Source of the DNA: FEN-1191 sp964528845
Lineage (GTDB): Bacteria > Pseudomonadota > Gammaproteobacteria > Steroidobacterales > Steroidobacteraceae
Reading direction: 5' to 3'
Assembly: GCA_964528845.1 (NCBI GenBank)
Contig: CAZGVE010000058.1
Location: 1-13,223 of the forward strand
DNA: 13,223 nucleotides
Shown: positions 6,081 through 13,223 of the stretch, piece after piece
Numbering within the stretch: position 1 is the first letter of the stretch
How the letters are laid out: each line of letters opens with the position of its first letter
Notes under the pieces: generated by a model
What the model was told of the DNA's origin: nothing
The model's database searches: none
Seen by the model: only the letters and a program-made list of their open reading frames with translations
Translations under genes and position numbers: made by a program

Positions 6081-7049
6081 TTACAGGCTCGGTACCGATC
6101 GTCTCGCGCCGAAGGTGATGCCGAGCAAAGCGCCGCGGGTCCTGAACCCTCCCGAGGCTGCTGCGGGAGACGCTGGTCCGAAGACCAACCCGTCTTCCTC
6201 GAAGTACCACATTCCCACGGAAACCGATTGCGTCGGCGCTCCTGGTTGCGATCCTCGATAGCTGAAAGTGCCCGTGAGACCGATTCGATAGGTATCGGAG
6301 CGGGCTGATTGCGCCCCAGACTCCAGCGCTGAACCGTGTGAACCGACCCAGCTTATCTCCGGCGCCAGAACCAGCTGATCGTTCATGTTCACGCCGATGC
6401 CGAAGCTGACCCCGACACCGACCAGGTTCCTGAGTGTCGGCCCCTGCGACAGTGCCCCCTTCGCGGCATAGCTCGCAACGACGGGGTTCAGAGCGATGGA
6501 GGCGAGGAATCCACCCTCCGGTTCCCAAGCCAGCACCGGTGTGATCGCGGCGGTGGAGGTTTCAATCCAGGAGTCGTGGCCGCTCTGCTGGGCAGTGCCG
6601 CCGAACTGGCCGTACACACCCGCTCCGAGGGCCTCAGAAATTTTTCCAGCGTAGTGCGCCGTGAAGAATGTCGAGAGGCCGCGCGAGGGAACCTCGCCCG
6701 AAGTGGTGCCCTGGCTGAGGTATGAGCCCCCTGCGGCGAGTCCAAAGTCCAACCCGGTAACACCGCTGACCTGGCGCCGTACCGATACCTGGGCGCTCGG
6801 CACGCCACCACCACTCGACGCCGGTACGTCCAAGCCCGACGAGCGTGCCGTCATACCGTACAGATTACCTTCGATATCCCATTGCCCGTCACCCATGATT
6901 CCGGTGCCCTGGGAAAACGACGAGAACACAAAGTTGGGCGGATCCAGCTTGGGCTCCCCCGCCCATGCAGCCTGAGTGACACTCGAACTCAACCCACCGA
7001 TGAGAATCCCCAGCCCACGGAACGACGTCGGACGCCTTGACGACCACAC
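6081..7049 (-). CDS. Exported beta-rich protein, probably outer-membrane-like, function unknown
   Basis: With a GTG start at 7049, supported by GGAGAG (7055-7060) 5 bp upstream, this is a 322-residue protein. Residues 1-30 are a signal peptide ending in AWA-G. The rest has many alternating polar/hydrophobic stretches rich in Gly, Ser and aromatics (GLDFGLAAGGSYL, GVGVSFGIGVNM, SVSVGMWYFEED), as expected of a beta-barrel. The last residue is Leu, not the usual Phe or Trp, so an outer-membrane barrel is not certain. It starts 47 bp after the protease stop on the same strand, so the two are probably cotranscribed. An ATG start at 7136 would overlap the protease gene and bury the signal peptide. 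Confidence 0.7.
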   Translation of the reverse strand: MWSSRRPTSFRGLGILIGGLSSSVTQAAWAGEPKLDPPNFVFSSFSQGTGIMGDGQWDIEGNLYGMTARSSGLDVPASSGGGVPSAQVSVRRQVSGVTGLDFGLAAGGSYLSQGTTSGEVPSRGLSTFFTAHYAGKISEALGAGVYGQFGGTAQQSGHDSWIETSTAAITPVLAWEPEGGFLASIALNPVVASYAAKGALSQGPTLRNLVGVGVSFGIGVNMNDQLVLAPEISWVGSHGSALESGAQSARSDTYRIGLTGTFSYRGSQPGAPTQSVSVGMWYFEEDGLVFGPASPAAASGGFRTRGALLGITFGARRSVPSL

Positions 7050-7096
7050 CTGTGCTCTCCGTTGTGATGCTCTCGCGGCGCGCCCGTAACTCGCTG

Positions 7097-9964
7097 TCAG
7101 GCGGTGGGATCGGCTCTGCGTCGCGCGGCAAGACACGTTACCAGTACCAGCAGCGTCCAGCCATCGAATGCGCCGCCTCCGCCCTTGCCGCTGCTGCCCG
7201 AGATGCCGCCGGCGCTGACGTCCGCGCCGCTGCTGCTGTTCGCCACGCTCCCGCCGCTGGAACTTCCAACGCTGCCGGCGGGTGCGGTCAGGCTCACCAC
7301 CGCGATGCCGGGCGGCGCACTCGGGTCGGCGGCCGACTGCGCGGTGACGGTCACGGACGCCGGTGCCGGAAGCGCAGCAGGTGCGAGGTAGACACCGTTG
7401 GCCGTGACCGTCCCTACCGTGTCATTGCCGCCGATAATTCCATTCACCAGCCAGCCGACGGTCTGATTGCCGGTGTTGGATACCGCAGCGCTGAAGGACT
7501 GCGAGGCCCCGGTGAGCAGGCTCGCGGAGGCTGGCTGCACCGTGACGATCGCGTGCGCGATGGTCACGCTGGCGGTGCCGCTGCGGGTCGGGTCGGCGGC
7601 CGGCACTGCACTCACCGTGACGAGGCCGGATGCGGGAACCTGGGCCGGCGCGGTATAGACTCCCGCGCCGGAAATCGTGCCGGTCGTGGCCGTGCCACCC
7701 GGCACCCCATTGACCAGCCAGCTCACCGCGCTATTCGCGCTGTTACTGATCGTCACCGAGAAGGCCTGCGTGCCGGTGCCGGGCACCAGCGTAACGCTGG
7801 CCGGCGTGACGCTGACCGCGACCGGTGGGGTGAGATTCAGGGCCACGAACCCGGAAGCCGTGGGGTCTGCCACCGACACGGCGGTGACCGTGACCATCGC
7901 ATTCGCCGGCACGCTGTTCGGCGCGGTGTAGACGCCGGCCGCGGAGATCGTGCCATTCGCAGCATTGCCGCCGGTCACGCCATTGACCTGCCAGGTCACC
8001 GCGGTATTGGCGGTGCCGGTCAGCGTCGCCTGAAAAGTCTGCGTGCCGATGCCCGCCTGCACCGATGACCCGGTCGGACTCACCGTGACCGTGACCGGCA
8101 ACTGCGGTGTGACGGGCGCCAGGCAAGCGTTGTTGCCGGCGCTGGCGGGCGCGCTGCTGGTCGCGGCCGAGGACGTCACGATGACCTGCGCTGTGTCGAT
8201 CGCGCCGAGATTGTCCGTCACCACGACCTGCAGCGTGACGCTGCCGGTGGCCGGCGCCGACAGTCTCACGCGCGCGCCGCCCGCTCCGGTCAGCACCGCG
8301 CTGCCACTGATGACCGACCACGCGAAGCCCGCGATGCTGCGCCCGCAGGCCGCCGCACTGCCGCTCGCATCGAGCGCAATCCGCCTGCCGGCGCTGACAG
8401 TGAACGGCAGGCTGACCGCCGCGATCGGGCGCTGCGCCTGCTGCACGGCGCCGAGCGCGTTGACCATCCCGGCGCCGCAGGTCGAGGTGGTGCAGTTGCA
8501 CTCCGCTGCCTGCGACTTGTCGGTCGAGGAGCTCGGGATGTGGCACAGCGGCGCTGCGCTATTGACCGGGAACGGACTGGTCGCGCCCTGCTGCAGGCGC
8601 GCGATCAGCTGCGCGGGGCCGAGGTTTCCATTGACCGAGAGCATCAATCCGGCGATGCCCGAGACGATCGGGGCTGAGAAGCTGGTGCCGAGGTTGGTGT
8701 AGTACTGATCGGTATAGCCGTTCTGCGTGGGCGCCATAGTCCCGAAATTCACGGTGGTGTCGATCGAGTACAGGCACGGACCGCTGGCGTTCACGCAGTT
8801 GCCGGCCGGCGCGCTCACCGCTACTTCCGGACCGAGATTGCTGAAGCCCACCTTGGTCCCGATCTGGCGCAGGCCTGCGACCGCCACGACGCCCTGACAG
8901 TTGGCCGGTGTCGCGACCGGACCGCCGTCGTTGCCGGCGGAGGCCACGACCAGCACGCCCCGCTGCAGCAGCTGGTTGATGACCTGCTGGTAGGACTGCG
9001 GGCAGGAGCCGGATCCACCCAGGCTCATATTGATGATCCGCGCCGGATACGGATTGAGCGGATAGCCGGCCACCGGAATACCGGCCGCCCACAGCATGGC
9101 GCTCTCGATGTCGGAGTCCGAGCCGCCGCACTTGCCAAGCACCCGCACCTGCAGCAGCCATCCGCTCCAGGTCATTCCGGCGATGCCGAGGCCATTGTTG
9201 CCGAGCGCACCGAGCACGCCGGACACACGGGTGCCGTGCCACGAGCTGTTGCCAGCGGTGCAACTGGTATCGGCGTTGAACGGCGCTACGCTAAGATCGG
9301 CCGCGCTCACCCAGTCCCCGGGGTCCGAGGCATCGGCATTCCGGCCGCTGTACGTGTTGCCGGCCGCGACGTTGCTGATGAAGTCATAGCCCGGCAATAG
9401 CCGACCGCCGGCGCCGGCACGCAACAGGTCGGGATGATCGAAACGGATCCCGGTGTCGAGATCCGCAATCACGAGCCCTGAGCTTCCGGTCGTGATATCC
9501 CAGGCATCCACTGCATCCGTCGCACTCGGCGCCGGAGCGTCCGGGTTGGCATTCGGGCTCTGCAGGTACCACTGACCGGTGGCCTGCGCGCTCGCGACGA
9601 ACAGCGGATCATCGGGCAGCACGTGGGCATGGCGGCGCTGATCGGGTTCCGCGTACTCCACTTCGGGGTCGGCGCGCAGTCGAGCCAGCGCCTGCTCGGT
9701 CGTCTCCCCAGCGGTCGGGTTATCGAACTCGACCGCCTGCAGCCCATCGAGAATGGCGCGCGCGCGCCGCACGCGCAGGTTCACTCGGCCGCCGAGCGCC
9801 TGCACGTCCGGGCTCGGCGCCGCGACAGGAGCCGTGGCACCGCCGTGGCGGAACTTGACGATCACGGGGACGCCCGGCGGCGATACCGCAAGGCTCTGTG
9901 CGGCGGCAAGCCCTGGCAGCAAGGTCAGCAGCGCGGCCAAGGCCACGGCCCTAGTACTTACCAT
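7097..9964 (-). CDS. Secreted subtilisin-like (S8) serine protease with Ig-like repeats and GlyGly-CTERM tail
   Basis: A 955-residue protease with this layout: signal peptide (1-22, LAAA-Q), a propeptide-like region (about 32-115), and an S8 catalytic domain (about 125-510) with the triad D170 (DLDTGI), H243 (WHGTRVSG), S428 (GTSFSAP) and oxyanion N345 (SAGNDGG). A PKD-like domain (about 513-598), three Ig-like repeats (about 626-893), a Ser/Gly linker and a GlyGly-CTERM tail follow. The tail has GGGG at 928-931, a hydrophobic helix, then RRR. Such tails are cut by rhombosortase to release or lipid-anchor proteins after type II secretion. Several Cys in and after the catalytic domain suggest disulphides. 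An ATG at 10168 in the same frame is rejected: it lies in AT-rich promoter DNA, and the signal peptide starts at 9964. The binding site is weak (CGGAA). Confidence 0.93.
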   Translation of the reverse strand: MVSTRAVALAALLTLLPGLAAAQSLAVSPPGVPVIVKFRHGGATAPVAAPSPDVQALGGRVNLRVRRARAILDGLQAVEFDNPTAGETTEQALARLRADPEVEYAEPDQRRHAHVLPDDPLFVASAQATGQWYLQSPNANPDAPAPSATDAVDAWDITTGSSGLVIADLDTGIRFDHPDLLRAGAGGRLLPGYDFISNVAAGNTYSGRNADASDPGDWVSAADLSVAPFNADTSCTAGNSSWHGTRVSGVLGALGNNGLGIAGMTWSGWLLQVRVLGKCGGSDSDIESAMLWAAGIPVAGYPLNPYPARIINMSLGGSGSCPQSYQQVINQLLQRGVLVVASAGNDGGPVATPANCQGVVAVAGLRQIGTKVGFSNLGPEVAVSAPAGNCVNASGPCLYSIDTTVNFGTMAPTQNGYTDQYYTNLGTSFSAPIVSGIAGLMLSVNGNLGPAQLIARLQQGATSPFPVNSAAPLCHIPSSSTDKSQAAECNCTTSTCGAGMVNALGAVQQAQRPIAAVSLPFTVSAGRRIALDASGSAAACGRSIAGFAWSVISGSAVLTGAGGARVRLSAPATGSVTLQVVVTDNLGAIDTAQVIVTSSAATSSAPASAGNNACLAPVTPQLPVTVTVSPTGSSVQAGIGTQTFQATLTGTANTAVTWQVNGVTGGNAANGTISAAGVYTAPNSVPANAMVTVTAVSVADPTASGFVALNLTPPVAVSVTPASVTLVPGTGTQAFSVTISNSANSAVSWLVNGVPGGTATTGTISGAGVYTAPAQVPASGLVTVSAVPAADPTRSGTASVTIAHAIVTVQPASASLLTGASQSFSAAVSNTGNQTVGWLVNGIIGGNDTVGTVTANGVYLAPAALPAPASVTVTAQSAADPSAPPGIAVVSLTAPAGSVGSSSGGSVANSSSGADVSAGGISGSSGKGGGGAFDGWTLLVLVTCLAARRRADPTA
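7286..8089 (-). repeat. Three Ig-like (bacterial Big-type) repeats in the protease
   Basis: Three units of about 88 residues each carry the frame V-x-W-x-VNG-x-x-GG then GT(I/V)-x-x-x-GVY-x-AP and ADP-x-x-x-G. They cover residues 626-711, 716-801 and 806-893. Such units are common as stalks in secreted bacterial proteins and may project the catalytic domain away from the surface or bind carbohydrate. The first two are the most alike. Confidence 0.8.
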
Positions 9965-10120
9965 ATTCCGTGCACGTTCCAACCCATGGACGCCCGCATG
10001 CGGGATCGGCTGGTGACGGTACTGGGAACGCCCATCGGGCGGTGTGACCGGCCGCAAGGTACCGGCGCCGGTCGCTCTACGTGGGGTCACCCGGCTACGG
10101 TTGCCAACGCCGCATTTAAC

Positions 10121-10149
10121 TTGGGCTATATCCATTATATGGATATAAT
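10121..10149 (+). promoter_or_regulatory. Promoter of parDE with operator inside its spacer
   Basis: TTGGGC (10121-10126) and a consensus TATAAT (10144-10149) are separated by exactly 17 bp. The spacer is filled by the inverted repeat listed separately. This places bound antitoxin across RNA polymerase contacts, as expected for an autoregulated toxin-antitoxin operon. The start of transcription should fall near 10156, about 37 bp before the antitoxin ATG. Confidence 0.65.
10127..10147. promoter_or_regulatory. parO: Likely ParD operator, 21-bp inverted repeat
   Basis: TATATCCAT, a TAT spacer, then ATGGATATA: two perfect 9-bp arms around 3 bp. Ribbon-helix-helix antitoxins such as ParD bind palindromes like this, each dimer inserting a beta-sheet in the major groove, and the ParD-ParE complex usually represses best. 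The site lies 45 bp before parD and also 163 bp upstream of the divergent protease gene. Confidence 0.65.
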
Positions 10150-10192
10150 GTATATATTCTATGGGCACTCAGAGTCGAGAATCCAAGTGACA

Positions 10193-10474
10193 ATGCATAT
10201 CAATCTTTCGCCCGAGATGGAGCAGTACATCAAGTCCAAGGTGGGCAGCGGCTTTTATGGGAATTCCACGGAGGTCATCCGGGATGCAATTCGGCGCATG
10301 CAGGCTGCCGAGCATCACAATGCCGCGCTCTTGGCTGCCGTGGCCATCGGCGATGCCCAGCTCGATCGTGGTGAAGGAGACGCGTACACGCCCTCGCTCC
10401 TGGAGCGGCTGACACACAAGGCATTGCACGATCCACCGGATGGCAACCCGGTCGATCCCGATGTCCTCCCGTGA
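10193..10474 (+). CDS. parD: ParD-family antitoxin (ribbon-helix-helix)
   Basis: A 93-residue protein. The N-terminal third (MHINLSPEMEQYIKSKV then STEVIRDAIRRMQ) is the ribbon-helix-helix DNA-binding fold of ParD/CopG antitoxins: a short beta-strand, helix, turn with ST, second helix. The C-terminal part is the expected flexible toxin-binding tail. It neutralises ParE and represses its own promoter. ATG 10193 is chosen because it begins exactly at the beta-strand; GTG 10187, two codons earlier in frame, is a possible alternative. It overlaps the toxin start by 14 bp, so translation is probably coupled. Confidence 0.88.
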   Translation: MHINLSPEMEQYIKSKVGSGFYGNSTEVIRDAIRRMQAAEHHNAALLAAVAIGDAQLDRGEGDAYTPSLLERLTHKALHDPPDGNPVDPDVLP

Positions 10475-10787
10475 AAGCCGGCTCCAGCTCTCGCCGAAGG
10501 CCCAGCAGGACTTCATCGATATTCTCCGCTACACGCGCGAGCGCTGGGGAGAGAAGCAGCTGCTCGTTTACCGCGACAAACTCAATGATGCGTTGAGCCT
10601 CATTGCTCGCGATCCGGAGATCGGGCACTCCAGCCCGGTGCTACCGCCGACCCATCGCGTCCTGNNNNNNNNNNNNNNNNNNNNNNNNNNNNNNNNNNNN
10701 NNNNNNNNNNNNNNNNNNNNNNNNNNNNNNNNNNNNNNNNNNNNNNNNNNNNNNNNNNNNNNNNTGCATGTGCCCCGTCACTTGTAG
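10458..10787 (+). CDS. parE: ParE-family toxin, interrupted by an assembly gap
   Basis: The gene start is best taken at ATG 10461, which gives MSSRESRLQLSPKAQQDF; an in-frame ATG at 10440 is possible. The visible N-terminal 68 residues show the RelE/ParE signature: LSPKAQQDFIDILRYTRERWGEKQ, then DKLNDALSLIARDPEIGHSSP. The 100-N gap hides the central strands. After it, the same frame reads HVPRHL and stops (TAG 10785-10787), the usual end of ParE proteins (R-M-x-x-x-RHL). Total length would be 108 residues, close to the family norm. ParE usually poisons DNA gyrase. Whether the hidden part is intact cannot be seen. Confidence 0.82.
   Translation, partial: PMSSRESRLQLSPKAQQDFIDILRYTRERWGEKQLLVYRDKLNDALSLIARDPEIGHSSPVLPPTHRVLXXXXXXXXXXXXXXXXXXXXXXXXXXXXXXXXXXHVPRHL
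10665..10764. other. Assembly gap (100 N) inside parE
   Basis: One hundred consecutive N, the conventional filler for a gap of unknown length. Here the toxin frame resumes correctly on the far side and the resulting protein has normal ParE size, so the true gap is probably close to 100 bp and free of a large insertion. This depends on the filler length being near reality. Confidence 0.95.
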
Positions 10788-10814
10788 CGGCTGTCAACCC
10801 GTGCTCACAGCCGC
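10787..10814. terminator. Small hairpin between convergent parE and fcl, possible bidirectional terminator
   Basis: GCGGCTGT (10787-10794) pairs with ACAGCCGC (10807-10814) around a 12-base loop. The stem touches the stop codons of both convergent genes, parE ending at 10787 and fcl at 10805. No T-run follows on either strand, so its efficiency as an intrinsic terminator is doubtful. Confidence 0.3.
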
Positions 10815-11743
10815 AGCTGCCCCTGCGATTGCAGGTACCACTCGTAGGTAGCCGCCAGCCCGGCCTTGAGCTGGATCTTCGGCTGCCAGCCGAGCGCACT
10901 CATCCTCGTGGTGTCGAGCAGCTTGCGCGGCGTGCCGTCGGGCTTGGTGGGATCCAGCTTCAGCGTGCCATGAAAGCCCACAACGTCAAATATCAGGTGC
11001 GCGAGCTCAGCTATGCTGATGTCCTGGCCCCAGCCGACGTTGATCGGGCGCTCATCGCTGTATTCGCGCATCAGGTACAAGCAGGCCTCGGCCAGGTCAT
11101 CGACGTGCAGAAATTCGCGGCGTGCCGTGCCGGTACCCCACACGTCCACGTGCGCGGCGCCGCGCAGGCGCGCCTCGTGGCTCTTGCGCAGCAGCGCTGG
11201 CAACACGTGCGAGCCGACCAGCTCGAAATTGTCACCGGGACCGTAGAGATTGGTCGGCATCGCGCAGATCGCATCGAAGCCATATTCGCGCCTGAAGGCC
11301 TGGCACAGTTTGAGGCCGGCGATCTTCGCGATCGCGTACCACTCGTTGGTAGGCTCGAGCGGGCCGGTGAGCAGGCAGTCCTCGGGCATCGGCTGCGGCG
11401 CATGCTTCGGATAGATGCAGCTCGAGCCGAGGAACAGCAGCTTGCGTGTGCCATGGCGATGCGCCGAGGCGATCACATGGTTCTGGACTTCGAGATTGTC
11501 GAGCAGGAACTGCGCCGGCTGGCTGCGGTTGGCCTCGATGCCCCCGACCTTCGCGGCCGCGAGGAACACGTAGTCGGGCCGATGCTCGGCGAAGAACGCA
11601 TCGACCGCGGCCTGCGAACGCAGGTCGAGCTCGGCGCGCGTGCGCAGCAGCAGCCGGCTCGCGCCCAGGGCGCGCAGCCGCCGCACCAGCGCGGATCCGA
11701 CCAGGCCCTGGTGCCCGGCCACGAAGATCGTTGAATCGAGCAC
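10805..11743 (-). CDS. fcl: GDP-L-fucose synthase
   Basis: A 312-residue short-chain dehydrogenase/epimerase. It performs the last steps to GDP-L-fucose: 3,5-epimerisation and NADPH reduction of GDP-4-keto-6-deoxymannose. The NADP-binding GHQGLVGS (10-17) is near the N-terminus, GSSCIYP (106-112) holds the catalytic Ser/Cys region, and Y136-x3-K140 is the catalytic pair (NEWYAIAK). RREFLHVDD is also typical. GTG 11743 is chosen because it starts directly before the first strand and 10 bp after the gmd stop. An ATG at 11794 would add 17 residues that only mirror the gmd end in another frame. Forms a pair with gmd; the product feeds surface glycans. Confidence 0.95.
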   Translation of the reverse strand: MLDSTIFVAGHQGLVGSALVRRLRALGASRLLLRTRAELDLRSQAAVDAFFAEHRPDYVFLAAAKVGGIEANRSQPAQFLLDNLEVQNHVIASAHRHGTRKLLFLGSSCIYPKHAPQPMPEDCLLTGPLEPTNEWYAIAKIAGLKLCQAFRREYGFDAICAMPTNLYGPGDNFELVGSHVLPALLRKSHEARLRGAAHVDVWGTGTARREFLHVDDLAEACLYLMREYSDERPINVGWGQDISIAELAHLIFDVVGFHGTLKLDPTKPDGTPRKLLDTTRMSALGWQPKIQLKAGLAATYEWYLQSQGQLRL

Positions 11744-11753
11744 CGCTGCCGCC

Positions 11754-12839
11754 CTACTCGTGGTGCTGGTAGGTCTTGAAGCCTTCGCGCGCAATCAGCG
11801 CATCGCGGCGTGCAAGTTCAAGGTCCGCGGCGACCATCTCGGCGATCAGCGCCTCGAAGGTAATCTCCGCCTTCCACCCGAGCTGGCGCTGGGCCTTGTC
11901 CGGACACCCCAGCAGCGTGTCGACCTCGGTGGGCCGGAAGTAGCGCGGATCGATCTTGACGATGGTCCGGCCACTGCGCGTATCGACGCCGTGTTCGGCA
12001 ACGCCCTCGCCGCGCCACACCAGGCGCATGCCGAGCAGCTCCGAAGTGCGCTCGACGAACTCGCGCACCGAATGCTGCTCGCCGGTCGCGATCACGTAGT
12101 CCTCAGGCGTCTCCTGCTGCAGCATGAGCCACTGCGCGCGCACGTAGTCGCGCGCATGGCCCCAGTCGCGCAGCGAATCGAGGTTGCCGAGGAACAGGCA
12201 CTGCTCGAGGCCCTCGGAGATGCGCGCCAGGCCGCGCGTGATCTTGCGCGTCACGAAGGTCTCGCCGCGCAGCGGCGACTCGTGATTGAACAGGATGCCG
12301 TTGCAGGCGTAGAGGCCGTAGGCCTCGCGGTAGTTGACCGTGATCCAGTAGGCGTAGACCTTCGCGACCCCGTAGGGCGAGCGCGGGTAGAACGGCGTGG
12401 TCTCGCGCTGCGGGATCTCCTGCACCTTGCCGAACATCTCGGAGGTCGAGGCCTGGTAGAAGCGCGTCCTGGCGCCGAGCCCGAGGATCCGGATCGCCTC
12501 GAGCACCCGCAACGAACCGAGCGCGTCCGAATTGGCCGTGTACTCGGGCGTCTCGAAGGACACCCCGACATGGCTCTGCGCCGCGAGGTTGTAGATCTCG
12601 TCCGGCTGCACCTGCTGGATGATACGGATCAGGTTGGTCGAATCCGTCAGGTCGCCGTAGTGCAGGTGCAGGCGCACACCGCGCTCGTGCGGGTCCTGGT
12701 ACAGGTGATCGATGCGGTCGGTATTGAAGGAGGAGGCCCGGCGCTTGATGCCGTGGACCTCGTAGTCCTTACCCAGCAGGAATTCTGCGAGGTACGCGCC
12801 ATCCTGGCCGGTGATGCCCGTGATCAACGCTGTCTTCAT
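11754..12839 (-). CDS. gmd: GDP-mannose 4,6-dehydratase
   Basis: A 361-residue enzyme of the extended short-chain dehydrogenase family, converting GDP-D-mannose to GDP-4-keto-6-deoxy-D-mannose. Visible are GITGQDGAYLAEFLL (cofactor loop, 8-22), the RRASSFNTDRIDHLY segment, STSEMFG (131-137, with T132 and E134), and the Y156-x3-K160 pair in YPRSPYGVAK. Full family length. The start at 12839 lies 6 bp after the stop of the upstream surface-protein gene; its purine-rich GAGGG overlaps that stop, which suggests coupled translation. Next gene is fcl. Together they supply GDP-L-fucose; the intermediate could also be used for GDP-D-rhamnose by another reductase. Confidence 0.97.
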   Translation of the reverse strand: MKTALITGITGQDGAYLAEFLLGKDYEVHGIKRRASSFNTDRIDHLYQDPHERGVRLHLHYGDLTDSTNLIRIIQQVQPDEIYNLAAQSHVGVSFETPEYTANSDALGSLRVLEAIRILGLGARTRFYQASTSEMFGKVQEIPQRETTPFYPRSPYGVAKVYAYWITVNYREAYGLYACNGILFNHESPLRGETFVTRKITRGLARISEGLEQCLFLGNLDSLRDWGHARDYVRAQWLMLQQETPEDYVIATGEQHSVREFVERTSELLGMRLVWRGEGVAEHGVDTRSGRTIVKIDPRYFRPTEVDTLLGCPDKAQRQLGWKAEITFEALIAEMVAADLELARRDALIAREGFKTYQHHE

Positions 12840-12845
12840 GCGCCC

Positions 12846-13223
12846 TCAAGCCCGTGGTCCGAAGCCAGCTAGCATCGCGCGCCGGCGCCGCAACTTCAAG
12901 CCGGCGAGCACGCCTAAGGCCAGCAGCCATTCGGGCGTGATCGCGCCTCCGCCGCTCTTGCTGCCACTGCCACTGCCCCCTCCGCTGCTGCTGCTCGAGG
13001 ACGAAGAAGAGTAATTTACCGTGACCGTCTGCGGCGCAGACGGACCGCCAGGCCCGGTGCAAATCAGGGTGTAGCTCGTGGTCTGCGTGAGCGCGCCGAC
13101 ATCGACCATGCTGCCCGACACCGGCCGTGCACCGCTCCAACCTCCAGAGGCGGCACAGCCGGTTGCATCGGTCGAAGTCCACGACAACGTGACGTCTTGG
13201 GCGCCACCCACGCTCACGGCCCC
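12846..13223 (-). CDS. GlyGly-CTERM surface protein, C-terminal part (partial)
   Basis: The 5' part lies beyond the window. The visible 125 residues begin with an Ig-like unit (VTLSWTSTDATGCAASGGW to QTVTV) with two cysteines, typical of secreted multidomain proteins. A nine-serine run and a Gly/Ser linker follow, then SGGG, a hydrophobic helix (ITPEWLLALGVLAGLKL), RRRR and ten more residues. This is a GlyGly-CTERM tail processed by rhombosortase. The stop lies 6 bp before gmd, so the protein and the GDP-fucose enzymes probably share a transcript. The nature of the N-terminal domains is unknown. Confidence 0.85.
   Translation of the reverse strand, partial: GAVSVGGAQDVTLSWTSTDATGCAASGGWSGARPVSGSMVDVGALTQTTSYTLICTGPGGPSAPQTVTVNYSSSSSSSSSGGGSGSGSKSGGGAITPEWLLALGVLAGLKLRRRRAMLAGFGPRA

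Noticed and set aside
7037..8068. 343-residue plus-strand open frame
   Set aside because: Opposite the repeat region of the protease; low-complexity Arg/Gly/Ala composition with no signal or domain.
9965..10168. 68-residue N-terminal extension of the protease
   Set aside because: It would start inside the AT-rich parDE promoter and bury the signal peptide that begins at 9964.
11640..12872. 410-residue plus-strand open frame
   Set aside because: It lies opposite gmd and the start of fcl, has no family signature, and arises from the GC-rich codon bias of the real minus-strand genes.

Overview
The window is GC-rich chromosomal DNA from what looks like a gammaproteobacterium. Three things point that way: a GlnK/GlnB-type P-II protein beside amtB, two proteins with GlyGly-CTERM (rhombosortase-type) tails, and a COG2908-type phosphoesterase. 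This is inference from gene families and cannot be refined to a genus. There are no rRNA, tRNA, CRISPR or insertion-sequence signals. Bases 10665-10764 are an assembly gap of exactly 100 N.

Left edge (1-480): the last codons of an ammonium transporter (amtB), then a complete P-II nitrogen regulator gene closed by a strong intrinsic terminator. A minus-strand gene (498-962) encodes a repeat-built coiled coil with a C-terminal membrane anchor.

Middle (1050-7049): mostly predicted exported proteins of poorly known function, with two recognisable cytoplasmic enzymes among them. The exported ones are a WSC-domain protein (1050-2066, minus), an Hcp-fold protein with a signal peptide (4615-5232, plus), a small polyproline protein (5243-5686, minus), a tiny membrane protein (5865-6032, plus) and a beta-rich, outer-membrane-like protein (6081-7049, minus). 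The WSC and polyproline proteins share an APRPMP motif just after their signal peptides. The enzymes are an LpxH-like metallophosphoesterase (2308-3114) and a class III nucleotide cyclase (about 3452-4150).

Next (7097-9964, minus) is a large secreted subtilisin-like protease with propeptide, catalytic domain, PKD-like domain, three Ig-like repeats and a GlyGly-CTERM tail. It lies 47 bp upstream of the beta-rich protein gene, so the two are probably cotranscribed. Divergent from the protease is a parDE toxin-antitoxin operon. Its likely operator is a 21-bp inverted repeat filling the 17-bp spacer between the -35 and -10 boxes. The assembly gap falls inside parE, but both ends of the toxin are recognisable.

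Right edge (10805-13223, minus): three tightly packed genes read leftward. They are a GlyGly-CTERM surface protein (5' end outside the window), gmd and fcl. Gmd and Fcl together convert GDP-mannose to GDP-L-fucose, a precursor for surface polysaccharide or glycan. The 6-bp spacing between the surface-protein gene and gmd suggests one transcript for cell-surface construction.
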